This document shows positions 24,287-35,853 of a stretch of 64,000 nucleotides of DNA, piece by piece. Source of the DNA: Sambucus nigra (lineage: Eukaryota; Streptophyta; Magnoliopsida; Dipsacales; Adoxaceae). The notes below the pieces were generated by a model, which saw only the letters and a program-made list of their open reading frames with translations, did not search any database and was not told the origin of the DNA. Every line of letters starts with the position of its first letter. The first letter of the stretch is position 1. Where the stretch lies: the NCBI GenBank assembly GCA_949130495.1, contig OX422210.1:502735760-502799759 (forward strand), in the 5' to 3' direction. A program made the position numbers and the translations under genes.

Positions 24287-26555
24287 TGTAATAACCCGTA
24301 GTTTTATATTTATATTTAATTGGATTGGATATTTAAATTATGCGGGTGATACATAATTTAATTTATGAAATAATGGGCAACTAAATAAATATTAATTTAG
24401 AGTGAAATGAATTAATATTTATGTGAATATGTATTTACTAGTGTGCTTTTGATAAATAAAAATTGAATTAAAACGTAAGTGAGTTAACGCGACGGAATGT
24501 AATCTTATCTCAACGGGGACATGCGTGATTAAATAAAAATAGGTTGAGATGGGAGAATATTGTTAAGGGACTCGAGTGACGATTTTGAGTGCATGGTTGA
24601 TCCGAAATGTGTCAAAATAATCAAAATTGAGTACCCATGGGATTGTGTTCGGGTCTCGGGGGATTTTTAAATTAATCGGGACTTATTTAGGTGACCTTTG
24701 GGCTCCGTACATATGAAAAGCCAAAAATGGGATTCCAATCATAAAATCAAAGGTTTAGGGCCTAGGGAAGAGTCAATTCACAAATCCAAACGTTAGGAGA
24801 GTTATACTAAGAGTTAGAGATAAAGTGAAGAGAAATAATAAGGAGTTTCAAGAGTCTAAGGGAAGAATTGAAGAATTTTTGCAAGAACATTCTTGGAGTG
24901 AATATTTGGGAAGGAAATTCTTGGAGGTGTATCAATATCTTAACCAAACTCAGACCCTACAAACATTAAGGCAATTAACTTGCTATTTAATTTGTATATT
25001 CAACTTTAGTCATATCATAATTGGAAAAAGATATTTTGAAATATTTTCACATAAAAATGATGGAATTTTAAAAAATAATATATAATTTGGAAATATTTAT
25101 AATTAGAAAATGTTATAAACTATTGATTTTTGGAGAATTAACATTGATTTAGTGTAACAATTTTATGTTAATTGGATATTAGGCATAAATTTCACATAAT
25201 CGTCTTCTGTAGTTGAATTCTAGATAAAATTGGAAGTTTTATATTTGGGATTTATGTGAATTTGATATATTGGTTGTGATATGAATCGAGATTGAGGTGG
25301 TTGAAATTAAATGGAGAAAAATCGATTTTGGAGAGTTTAGCTCTTCTTTTTTAGTGCTTTCGAAAAATATTTAGGAAAAAACTCAAAACACATACATGAC
25401 ACAATTTTTTGTGTAGAATCAAAATATGAAATCGGGTTTTCAGTTTGGATGATGTTCAGATCTAATTTTTTTGGGTTTTTAAAACAGGCCTTAAATGGTG
25501 GATTTTGACTCGCTTGAGGTAGTTTCGTTCTCTCGTGTTTAATTTAGTGTGTTACACTTATTCAACCTTGATTATATAGTTATATCCCTTTTATGTGTTG
25601 CATTTATATATATTCGTTCTAGCACCCATTTTGTATGTGTTATTTTCATGTTGTGTAGTTTGGGGTAACGAAACTAGTTGTTTTTACGAGCACGTTGGGT
25701 TATAGAAATTAGGTAGAAAATATGCCCATTAAATTTATGGGAATTGAACCTGAAATTTATTTGAATTGAGAGAATGATATTATGATGATGATTATTGGAG
25801 AATGCAAAGGCATTCCTTAGCCAAACCGTGTGCTGTCAATTACAATTTTGTTTATTAACCAAAGACTAGGCCATGGACGCCGGTTGGCGAGTATACCAAG
25901 TGTTATTATAGTGGTGATGCTAAGATTGTATAAAGGTGATGTCAGGTTATGATGGGTCGTGTGCCCAGGTTATGTTACTTATTTCTGGGGGCCATTGGAT
26001 TTTTTGGAGGATAATTGACAAGATAGTTGATAGTAGACCATACGGTACTATGGGAAGTGCGATGGGAATTTTGATACGGGGTCTTGGGTTGTGTAGTGCC
26101 ACCGTGAGATCCTAGGTTATGATTATGTTATATATATTATAGTTTGAGTGTTCATATTACATACACTCTTATATTTGATGCACGCACACACGAGTATGTG
26201 TAGTTACACTTGGAGCATTTATACGAGCTACTGAGTTTTCCGCTCACCCCCCCCCCCCCCAATAATTTGTTGTATTTCAGGTTTGATGTGAGATGATATT
26301 TGTGGCATCATTGGGATTGACATCGTCAGTAGAGGCTCTGGATATTTATTTTCAAAATTTAAATGCATTGCTTTGTTTATTTTAAATTGTTTTGTAAAAA
26401 TACATTTGAGATTTAATAAAAGTGAGACATGCTATTCCGTTGATTTATGTATTTATACTTTCGCAAAATTATACTCAATCTAAATGGTAATTTTATTTTA
26501 AAAAAAATCTCTAATTTATCAATATTTTTCCAGTAGCACCTCCCGGGGTGTTACA
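24287..26555 (+). mobile_element. Solo Tekay-like gypsy LTR
   Basis: It begins tgtaataaccc and ends ggggtgttaca, with a perfect duplication CTCCA on both sides (24282-24286 and 26556-26560). The order of words such as gagtacccatggga then cgggtctcggggga matches the T3 LTR read on its own strand, so this copy is in plus orientation. It arose by recombination between two LTRs. It holds a run of 14 C at 26247-26260. No gene is seen; the 86-codon frame at 24825 is unlike any known protein. Confidence 0.85.
26247..26260. repeat. Poly-C run
   Basis: Fourteen consecutive C within the solo LTR. Confidence 0.95.
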
Positions 26556-28050
26556 CTCCACTTGTCCATCACAATGACTCAAATAAATTCCGATCAACAA
26601 GCTTGTACCTCAAAACTTTTAAATCCTCAATAACAATCCATCTTACTCTCGGGTTAACAATTAAATGCCCCATCCTCAAACTAACCCCTTTAAATCAATA
26701 ATTCTCTCAAATATGCAAATTCACCAAATATCAAAATCCAACAACTTAATTCATTAGAATATATCTTTATTGTGTGAGTATTTTAAAACCATAGGCTAAC
26801 AAATCCTAGCCTTAGGCCCCAAAACTAAAATTTTCAAAAGAAAGTCCAACCTAATTCACACAAACAAAATTTCAATCTTGCGCACTGTTTAGTAAAAAAT
26901 TCATAACAAATTCAAAAAAATTAAAAAAATACGAAATCAGCACCCACGCTTTCGTAATTTAATTCTGTATAACCTCATCCAATTTTCAATTTCATCAATC
27001 GATCGGCATTGGTCAGTCGATCGATGACACCTGTACGAGTCATCTTCTCCAAAATCGTGTTTTCTCCACCTAAAACCTCTACTAATGAACTCCAAAGCTT
27101 CATTTAAGCCCCCAACTAAAATATAAGTGATTAAATCACATAAAATAACAAATTGGAACGTATTTCCAACATCAAATCCAAATTTTATAACGTGATTCAA
27201 AGAAAACCCCAATTCTTATTCAAGAACCTTAGGTTTACAAATTTCTTCAATTAACTAATATTTTCAGATGATTAATTCATATAATCAAAGGGATTTTACA
27301 TGAGTTATAATGGAAAACATCTTCTAATCATTCTATAATAATTTTAAGTCATATTCATGAGGAATTCGATCAAAATAATAGGGGATTTAACCTAAATTAC
27401 TATCATGATTATATTAACAAATTAATCAATGAAAGCATAATTATAATCAGATTTATGTGAATTGATATAGTTTAAGCACAACCAAAATCATGATATAATT
27501 TTATATATACTTGCCTCATTTGATTTGTGGAGAGACCAAGCCAGAATCTCCATCTTTATCCTCTTCTCTCCATGTCCTTTATCTTTAGCACCTAAATTGC
27601 TTCCCAAATTGTATTATGTGATGAATGATATCCCTAATGCCTCATTAAACCCTTTAATCCCGATATTAGGGTTGGTACCCAAATGGGATTCACCTCAAAG
27701 GGCCCAAAATCACCTCCAAATGATTTATAACCTTACTCAAGCCTTATATTAATCCAATAAGCCTTTAAACCATCATTTTTTAACTAAAAAGGGACATTAT
27801 ACGCTTACCAAAAGCTGGATATAAAATGTGATAATTTAAGTAACTTACAACTCAGTAACTTAATAATTAATCGGCACAATCCAAATCTTAATAAATGAAT
27901 TAATAGAAATCGTATATTTAATCCAATTGCAAATTCGAATTTAAAAGACACATAATAATTTAAATAATGACCTCTCTCGTTACAACAAGCACAAAAAAAA
28001 TCCTTAAATATAATAATTCACAAAAAATACGAGGTATTATAGTACATATC

Positions 28051-28729
28051 TTTATTCATATTCACCTTTCGGCTTATCCCCACATGGATAATATGCCAAG
28101 AAATCAGTTAATTCTTGGTCCTTTATTGCTCTTTTAGGTGCCTAGTCATAGTGCAAGCAAAACTCAAAGAGAGCTGACACCCATTTACTAATCCTACTTT
28201 GAAAAATAGGCCTTGTCAACATATATTTGACTAAATCAAACTTTGAAATGACATACACCTCTTTAGGCAACAAGTAATATCTTAATTTCGTAGTTGAAAA
28301 ATACAAAGTTAAACATAGTTTTTTCATTATATAATATCTATATTCACAATCATTTAGAAATTTACTGAGATAATACACGACATGTTCTGTATGCTTTTCA
28401 TGTTCTGTATGCTTTTCATGGTCTATCATCCCTTGGAAGTGAAAAATTATTGGGTTAGCCAAGTATCTCTTGAGTGTCTGGAAATCTAGCTCATGATCTT
28501 TCTTCCAATCCAACTCTTCTTGATATTTTAGTTTCAATAAAGGAGAAAATACTTTAGTTTTTCCTGCTGCGTTAGATATAAATCTACAAAGAAAATTACC
28601 TTGTCCTAAAAACCTCTGTGATTCTTTTTTATTTATGGGGGTTGTGCTTTTGATTATAGTCTTGTTTATATCAACCTGAATCCCCTTTTGTGTACTAAAT
28701 ACCCTGGGAAATTTCCTGTAGAGACACAT
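28051..28729 (-). pseudogene. pol: Tat-type gypsy reverse transcriptase end and RNase H, fragment
   Basis: On the minus strand 28729-28142 is open and reads KKESQRFLGQGNFLCRFISNAAGKTKVFSPLLKLK in parts, the end of a gypsy reverse transcriptase. YYLSKF, then LTLYFSTTKLRYYLLP and ISKFDLVKYMLTRPI are from the RNase H that follows in Tat-lineage elements. After a TAG at 28142 the same frame continues to about 28051 (RAIKDQELTDFLA). Most of the first half of RNase H is missing. In its place EKHTEH is duplicated by an 18-bp tandem repeat (28381-28416). The catalytic centre of the polymerase is absent. T2 is inserted at its downstream end. Confidence 0.8.
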
Positions 28730-28740
28730 CAGCAGACACC

Positions 28741-29329
28741 CCTACTTACCGGGATAAAATATGAGAACACAAGACCTCATTATGTGTCTATTGCACCACA
28801 CAATACAACATATATACACACATATATATAGGTTAGATTCCCTCTCAGGTGACACCTAGTAAAAGTCATTCGTACCCTGGTGTCACGAACACCAAAACTT
28901 ACCCTCACTATCCATAATAGTTCAAATCCATTGCTATCCAACCGATATTTGGAAGAATCATCTACCCTACTCCCATAATTCTCGAAAGTAGTGACCCCTC
29001 GTACAATTCAAGCTTTCTCTCTGTGTACACCCCCACTCTCTCGTGGTTAACACCAAAGAAATCCACTACCCCACAGAAATATATATATATATGTGTGTGT
29101 ATATATATATATGTAATATGACTGCTATAACCAGCGCACCCACTAAATTCGACTTACCCGCGAACTCTAGTGAAAATAATTTTTATATTGTGACACCACT
29201 GTCACTCAAAACATACCCCATGCCCATAGGATAAAAATATAATTACCTCCATACTCTAGCTACAATGGATTATCCTAGGGTTCCTGAGCGGCTTCCCCCT
29301 GCCCGAACGCACCCATGACTTGTTGTAGT
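28741..29329. other. Unassigned DNA with microsatellites
   Basis: No gene is recognised. It contains AT/AC repeats at about 28806-28832 and a (TA)n(TG)n(TA)n tract at 29079-29114. It lies between the Tat fragment and the zinc-knuckle end of T3 gag. On the minus strand it would follow gag, where protease would be expected, but no protease motif is visible. Confidence 0.4.
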
Positions 29330-31845
29330 GGTTGTACATCCAGAACCTCGTCCTATAGTTGACCCCTGCCTCGCTTAGGACAATATCTCTTCACGTGTCC
29401 TGCTTCCCCACAAATGAAACACCTCCTAATAAATTCACCCTGCCACTGATCCCTTGCTTGCTGGCCTTGTGATCGTGTTTGAAATCGAGCGTCCGTGTAA
29501 ATACGCTAGTCGTTGTTATCAGCTTCCAACCACAATATAAAAAAAAACTAAACTTTAACTACACTCTTGCGGAGTATAGTGGCAAGTCTGGGTATCGAAT
29601 CCAAAGGGAATGTTTGATAGATTTTAATTGATTTATTACTTCAAAAAATAAAGTGTAAAAGATGATGATTGAGTGAGAAAGGAAAAAGAGAAAAATAAAT
29701 AAGTTAACTAAAACTAATTGGAAAAATTAAGGTAGAGACACAATCCCCCAACCCTAGTGTATTGATGATATAAACTAATCGTAAATTTGAATGATTAATT
29801 AGACCCAGAATTTAGTACTCCCAAGCATTATGTATACGAGGTTCAAGCCCGCGTCATACTTAATCTGAGGACGAGTAAATCGGTATCGCGATAGTAAGAC
29901 TCGAATTGCATTCTAAATCATCCCGGTTACCCATAGGCAAACGAGATATAAAGATCTACGATTGTTGTGTTTCTACGTAATACGGTCGTAATCAAACCAT
30001 TAAATTTAGAGGACTAATTTTATACACAAGCAACTACCACATCAGGTTGGGTTCATGCATCCCGAGCTTGAAAAGTCTAGCCTAAGATGGTGAATAATAA
30101 TAAAAGTGTTGGAAATGAAAGTTACCAAGATTGAAGAACAAGAACATGCAAGAAGAAATCAAAGATTGAAGAAAAACCAGAAAAGCTCTTGAATTAATGG
30201 TGCAAAATATGTGAATCTTTCTCCTAGATGTTCCTACTTGTTATGGAGCTTTTACCTGAATGAAATCTGAATAAAAAGAGTCATAATGACTAAATATATA
30301 GGCTAGAGGTCCTTTAGAAGAGTCCCCAAAACATAAAACTCTTTTGGCTAAAAGATAAGCACAAAATAAAAATCTCGTATCTGCCAATTTGTCACACTTA
30401 TAAAGTGTGGCTAATTTTGTAACGGGTCTGGAGTGTGACTAATTTCATAACGGATCCGGTGCATGACAAATGGGCGGGCCGGTTCTTTTTTCTCAGCTTC
30501 GGTTCAGTTCGGGTCTGACGGCTTTTTTTCTTGGATTTCTTCTCAATTTCAAATGGGCATAACTTCTTCACCGTAACTCGGATTGAGGTGTCGTTTTTTT
30601 CAGTGTTCTTGTAATTGAAAACTCTTAAACTTTCTAATTGGACCCACCTCCGGACTTAGACTGCAAAATTATGAAAATTCCCTTCAACTTCCCGATTCTT
30701 GGTTTCTTTCACTATTTTGAGTTCTCTTTTCCATCTTTCTTGCATGAAATACCTGTAAAACACATAAGAGATGCACAAAATACGAAATACTTGTCAAAAA
30801 GGGTTATTAGCATAAATATGAGACAAATCCAAGTTATTTACACCGCACGGGATCATAAAAATACCAAAATTAAGGGGATAAATGTGAAGAATTTATGCCT
30901 AATCACCTTGTCAAAAGTCCTGGTCATCCTGTCGATAGCCCCCAGATATAAATCGCTTGGCCTGATTCCTCTGCCAAAAATTATGTCCCTGATGTCCCCT
31001 TGTCTGTTGCTGGGATACCCCACTGGTACTCTTCCCTCCCACTTTATCCGATTCGATGGGTTTCACTCCCCTCCTGCTTCCTTTCATGTGGAAGCGACAT
31101 TCCTGGCAGTGTAGGAGTGCTGCATTAATGACGTCTGTATAAGCTACTAATGTGGGATTACCATTCAAATGTTGCTTGATCCTCCAGACTAACCCATCCA
31201 TGAACTTTGACTTATTTTTGTCTTCGTTGTTTACCTCATCCGGTACAAAATTTGTCAAATGAGTGAAATCTTACTCGTAATCGATCACTGAACGGTCCCC
31301 AAGAGTCACCTCACCGAATTTTCTCCTTATTTCGTCCTCAACTACTGGCGGGAAATACCGGTGATCGAACCGAACCCAAAAATCTACAATAGTTAATGTA
31401 TCCCTTTCCTCAACGGTGGTGATCGACTCCCACCACTGTAGCGTTGCTCCCACTAACCTAAAAGTGGCTAGCATTTGCTTCTACACTTTATTGTAATCTA
31501 CCATGTGTAGGTGACGCTAAATATCTCTCTTCCACTGACACTCTAACACCACATCTGAACCCCCTCAAACTCTGGTGGATGGCCTTTTAAAAAGACCTCT
31601 CGTACGTGCTGCCACTCTGACGGCCCCGGTTGGGCCTAAACATCTGGTACCACTAACGCCTGTGGGTGATCTCGTGGAAAGTACCTTTCCATTGTGATCA
31701 TCATCGCTTGAACTGCCAGTACCACAAATTCGGTGTGCAGCCGAAATCATCTCTGGCAGTTGCTGCGATAACTCTGGCTCCTGATGAGCCTCTCTAGTGT
31801 CATCTCCCCCGCTGCCCTAGCTGCTCTCTCTCTCCTGGGAGGCAT
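29330..31845 (-). pseudogene. gag: T3 gag pseudogene (Tekay-like), split by a solo LTR
   Basis: ATG at 31845-31843 begins MPPRRERAARAA, a typical start for this gypsy clade. About 31474-31271 encodes the gag core with LQWWES, then FWVRFDHRYFP and RSVIDYE. 31258-30911 continues through FVPDEVN and MDGLVWRIKQHL. A solo LTR follows (29470-30905). Beyond it is a zinc knuckle CFICGEAGHVKRYC (about 29384-29425), a correct CX2CX4HX4C. The frame changes at least twice and has stops. Protease and polymerase are not found downstream. It is a gag remnant of the element whose 5' LTR is 32034-44494. Confidence 0.82.
29470..30905 (-). mobile_element. Solo N1-family LTR inserted in T3 gag
   Basis: 1436 bp with a perfect duplication CCTTG at 29465-29469 and 30906-30910. 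Read on the minus strand it begins tgattaggcataaattctt, as the N1 3' LTR does, and ends in the same region as the N1 LTR (gcgtccg, ctagtcgttgttatc on the plus strand at about 29490-29520), with a few bases lost at the very end. It is a solo LTR left by recombination. Confidence 0.9.
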
Positions 31846-32033
31846 CTTAAATGAGAATCGAATCGTATGAGTTCACCATCAAATATAAAGTAATTGGTAG
31901 AAGAACGTAAATGCACATACGTATAAGAATACAAGAATCCTGTGATAGGGATCTATATCAAAGAACGCTAAGCTGAAACATGAAAAGACGCACAGATCCT
32001 AATGATACTAGAACCAGATGCTCTGATACCATC
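31846..32033 (-). other. T3 leader with primer-binding site
   Basis: Gctctgatacca at 32020-32031 is the complement of the initiator tRNA-Met site TGGTATCAGAGC and lies 2 bp from the LTR at 32034. The leader runs about 175 bp to the gag ATG. No other feature is seen. Confidence 0.8.
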
Positions 32034-32278
32034 TGTGACACCCCGCCTAATAAAATACCAGGTGATCAGTCCTATATCAGATTAAAACAAGAATTCCAGT
32101 TGGTTCATTCTTAGCGTCACTGTCGAAAACCTTTTTAAAACTTATTAACCACCTAGTATTCCAAAACGTCGGTGCCAAATTTTAACTTTTTATTTAAACA
32201 AGACAATAACATGCGGAAATACATATAAATCATTCACAACAAATGAATCAAATCAACTGAATAAATAATTAAACTAAC

Positions 32279-33361
32279 TGTAAGGACATATTTTCATATG
32301 TCCGTTATCAATTTGTTATGTCATATACCGATACACTGTCGAAGAGCATTCAAAAGACATCTACATCAAAGACGGATCCAAATTACTCAAGTTCTTCATC
32401 ATTCAAGACTCCGCGAAGTTTACTTTGGTAAGGTTATGTTTTAAATACCTTTACTTTTCACTTAGAGCTTTTGGGAGATTTTTGAAAAATATTTTCTAAG
32501 TGTTGGAGCGGACTTTTTCATCAAAATTTGAGAATGAGTATTTTTTCTAAGTGTTGAAGCGGACATTAAAATAATAATTTTTTGCCGCAGTCGTTCGAGC
32601 GACATAGCATGTCGTTCGCGCGAGATAGCATGTCGCGCGATCTTGTTTGAACGGCAATTGTCCTTCGTTCGAGCGACTTGCTGATCTCGTTCGAACGAGC
32701 TTTGTTTTCGAGGCGGCACATGTTCCTATAAATACTCATTATTTGGTAACATTTTCATGAAGAAGTCACAACGTTTTGACGAACAGAAATACTGCGAAAG
32801 CAGAATCCTTTTTGGATTCTTCCTTTAGGGTTTTAATCCCTTTTTGTTTTCAATTCACAAAACTCCCATATGATTTAATGAATTGTTTTGGTGTTCAAAA
32901 ACACAACTTTTACCCTTGTTTATTCTTTGTGGGGAGAGCTCTACAACCGACAGTTGCGTGCTATTGTGGAGGGAGTCCTTATAATGTTCACTCTTGTGTA
33001 GAGCCGTTTTTCTTCTTCACTGCTGCCCTCCTGGAAAGGGAAAGTTCCAGCCGAGACATCGAAACCGACACCTACGGCTATTTCGTATGTCACCCTATTT
33101 CATTGTAATCCGTGTAAGCCGTTTTCTTTCAAATTATAGTGAAATAAAAGGTTTTGCCCCTTTGGGGGATTTTTCCTGAAATTGTTTGTTTTATCCTGCA
33201 TGCTTTATTTTATTGGATAAATCATCTAGATGCATGTTTTAGGGTTTAACTAAAATTTGGGATTAATTAAAATTGAATTTTATTTGAGAAGTCGCAATAT
33301 TTTCGCTGTAGCGATTCTACAAATTGGTATCAGAGCTTATTTAAGCGATCACCACTTTACA
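32279..33361 (+). repeat. S3 5' LTR
   Basis: 1083 bp, from tgtaaggacata to accactttaca. TATA box TATAAATAC at 32727-32735. The poly(A)-region word gaaataaaaggttttgcccc then gggggatttttcc is at about 33143-33176. A primer-site-like tggtatcagagc (33325-33336) lies inside, about 25 bp before the end. Confidence 0.95.
32590..32735 (+). promoter_or_regulatory. S3 LTR promoter: palindrome array plus TATA box
   Basis: Five or more TCGTTCGAACGA-like palindromes, including cgcgcga and tcgttcgagcgac variants, at 32590-32702. TATAAATAC follows at 32727. The 3' LTR repeats this at 36166-36310. Confidence 0.55.
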
Positions 33362-33364
33362 AAT

Positions 33365-33376
33365 TGGTATCAGAGG
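33365..33376 (+). other. S3 primer-binding site, with further copies
   Basis: Tggtatcagagg follows the LTR by 3 bp. Another full match, tggtatcagagc, lies at about 33406-33417, and one inside the LTR at 33325-33336. That gives three candidate tRNA-Met sites within about 95 bp. Confidence 0.85.
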
Positions 33377-33513
33377 TTTTTAATCAAACACCACGTCGTC
33401 AAATTGGTATCAGAGCAGGTTATGCTAATTTATCGCGTATTTCTATTTTTCGCAAAATCATGTGATATTGATTTATTTAAAATCAATTTTGTGAAAAAAT
33501 CACAATTTTTCCA

Positions 33514-34392
33514 ATGGAACTCCCATTTAATGAGGAACCTATTTTTAAAAAGGTTCACGACCATGCTAAAAATTTAAAAAGTTTGAATTTGAAACTTTGC
33601 AAAAGAATTAAAGTTTTGGAAAAAGAAAATTCTCGTTTTAAATCCGCGATGGATCTTTTGCAAACGGTTCAAAATCAAAGAGATTTTTATCATGAAAAAT
33701 TTGTTTCCTTAGACCATGACTATGTTTCTTTAAAATTGTCAAAGAAGGAGAGTGATGATAGGGTCGAAGTTTTAGAAAAAGAATTAGAGGACCTTAAAAA
33801 TTAGATGGTTTGTGTTTGTGCCAAAGATGATAAAAATATTTTAGTCAATGAGTTTGTGGCACATGAAGAGACTCTTAGGAAAAAGTTTGCTTTAATTGAG
33901 GGGGAGCGAGATAACCTTCTAGGTTTGATTGATAATTTGAAGAAGGCGTCCCTTAATTTGAAAGAGTCTAATTCTTTGCTTTAGTCAAAAACTTTGAAGT
34001 TAAAAAATGATTTGACAGACTCAAGTAGGTTTGATAGTGATGATAATGGCTCATCGTGTTATCATGCTTCTAATGCTAAAGCCAAAACCATTATTTGTTT
34101 TAGAGGGTCAACCAATTTTCAGGATGTTAGAAAAGGTCAACCCATAGGTGTCGTTCCACCCGTTTACACATGTTCATATTGTGGTCGGAAAGGTCACCTT
34201 AGGCATTTTTGTTTTGATCTTGAAAAATATCCTAGAAAATTTATGTCTAGTGTTCCCGTGGTTTCCAAATCCCCTACACGACGTTTCACATCTATTTGGG
34301 TTAGGAAATAACTTTTGGATACGCTAGATTTTAGACAAGTTGATTCTCGTTTGCTTGCACATGATTCTTCTCTTGCCATATCATATAGATGA
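33514..34392 (+). pseudogene. S3 coiled-coil / zinc-knuckle gag derivative
   Basis: ATG at 33514 begins MELPFNEEPIFKKVHD. The capsid-type domain of S1 and S2 gag is absent. A long heptad-like coiled coil follows (LKSLNLKLCKRIKVLEKEN, then LEKELEDLKN). In-frame stops lie at about 33802 and 33982. Next is FDSDDNGSS, then a perfect knuckle CSYCGRKGHLRHFC (about 34171-34212) and a tail with TSIWVRK, a stop at 34309, then the conserved end SSLAISYR. S4 has the same protein with the same start. It may be an RNA-binding particle protein, by inference. It is broken only by point stops, so decay is recent. Confidence 0.75.
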
Positions 34393-35853
34393 TTGTGATA
34401 CACTAGTTAAGGTTTCATGTTATATATTTTCTAGTGTGTTGACATGTACTTTTTGTATGTTTTATTTTTTGGGGGGGAAAATTGTGAAAAATACAAAAAG
34501 ATTTTATTTTTGATAAAATTTTTGAAAAATCCAAAAAGATTTTTGTATTTTGTTTGCACCGTTTATGGATGAAGACTTAGGATGACCGAGTCACTACATC
34601 ATTCCATTATTTTCATGTGACTATTTGATAGTATTTTGAGGCAATAGGTCAATTCATCAATGTGCTTTATAATGTTTGGAGTCATTAATATGTATTTAAG
34701 TGTTACTTCCTATATGTTTGACTCATTTTCCTTTATTGCACACATGCACGGATTTGTTTGATTATTGTGCTTGTCTTATCACATGTTGGTTGGGTGTTTT
34801 CACTTCAATCCTGTCCTTAAAAGAACCAAGCGCGATAAATTTGATAAGGAAATTATGCATATAAAAACCGTTTTGTAAGTTTGTGTGTTTTGTTTGAAAA
34901 CGGGGAAGGGCTGCGAAAGGTTCATTTTGCCTTTGCGAATACTAAGCCACCGTTAAAGGCAATAAAAATAAATTTATGCCAATTAGGTTTTTGCACCAAT
35001 TCTCCAAAGTTTGAGAATTTAGATTACCTCTAAAAGAAAATATATACGAGGGTGTTTGGTTGGAGAATTTAAAATGGGTTTGCACGTCTTGGAAATGCTC
35101 GAAAATGCGCTACATAGTTTTGGACGTTATAGGGGTGGAAATCATTTAACTTTGATTTGTTGATTTGATTAAGATGATGTCATTTAAATTCAACATTTTT
35201 TACACCTAAGGATTCTTTTGATGTTCATTCGTTAGGGGTACAAGTATGCATCGTGCATATATGATTGATTGAGTTGATTTACCTATCGAACGTGTTCACA
35301 CCCATTAATTTTGTTTCCATGACTTGGTTGTTTGAGTTTAAATCCATAGTGTGATTTTTTTGTATCCTATTTTTGTATAAAAAAAATTAAAAAATCCAAA
35401 AATAGTTTGTGAAATTTTTGGGGACATACCTTTGCATGCGCGTAGCTTGATCTTTGTTTGCTATGCATTTTATCGTGACACTCCTTATTTTAATTGTTTC
35501 TTCTTATCTGTCTATTTGGGGACATCACAAAAAGGGGGAGAAAGAATTATCATGTTATGGGGGAGTTTTTGCATTATGGGGGAGATTTGATTATTAATGC
35601 TTTATTCTTATATCATTTCAAACTCGATGCGTCGCGAAGGTTTTTGCTTTATCTCATGTGTGTAGGTGCAAAATTGAAGATTGATATGTTGCACACCCTG
35701 ATGAGAAAAGCTTTGAGATTTGACGAAGATGATTGAAGAACAGTTTTGAAGTCTTGCAAATTTATTCATGGGAGGGTAGATTTGTATAGGCAATTTGGTT
35801 TTTGATAATTCGGATTTTTTATGTATGTACCGGCATAGACATAGGGGGAGATT
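34393..35853 (+). other. S3 3' non-coding region with four polypurine tracts
   Basis: No gene is seen. Purine tracts lie at 35532-35540, 35557-35565, 35576-35584 and, next to the LTR, agggggagattt at about 35843-35853. The sequence is colinear with S4 on the opposite strand at 39625-41190 and partly with S2. Such length and conservation without a gene suggest cis-acting or structural use. Confidence 0.75.

Larger units (their letters stand above)
1961..28041 (-). mobile_element. T2: Tekay-like 5' LTR split by nested insertions
   Basis: LTR pieces are 1961-3573, 6544-6673, 24274-24286 and 26556-28041, about 3.2 kb in all. The start (tctgacacccc) sits next to the primer site, and the far end (cgaggtattata) is a mutated form of the family end cggggtgttaca. 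About 26890-26940 matches the T3 LTR at about 43366-43420 (both have aattcaaaaaaattaaaaaa then tacgarrtc), confirming family and order. The third piece continues T2 rather than being separate DNA. It lies in a Tat-type gypsy gene (28042 onward). The expected duplication GTACA (28042-28046) cannot be checked because the other flank is outside the window. No genes are seen in the LTR pieces. Confidence 0.65.

Noticed and set aside
28706..28742. GTAAG...CTACAG on the minus strand, like a small intron
   Set aside because: About 35 nt is too short for a plant intron, and it lies in a pseudogene.
30638..31114. 158-codon plus-strand frame
   Set aside because: It crosses the end of a solo LTR into antisense gag, so it is a chance frame.
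32776..33179. Frames of 110 and 61 codons, repeated at 36351-36719
   Set aside because: They lie in the S3 LTRs downstream of the TATA box; cysteine-rich but not matched in S4 or S2.
33325..33417. Repeated tggtatcagagc as possible tRNA gene pieces
   Set aside because: These are primer-binding sites; no cloverleaf can be drawn around them.
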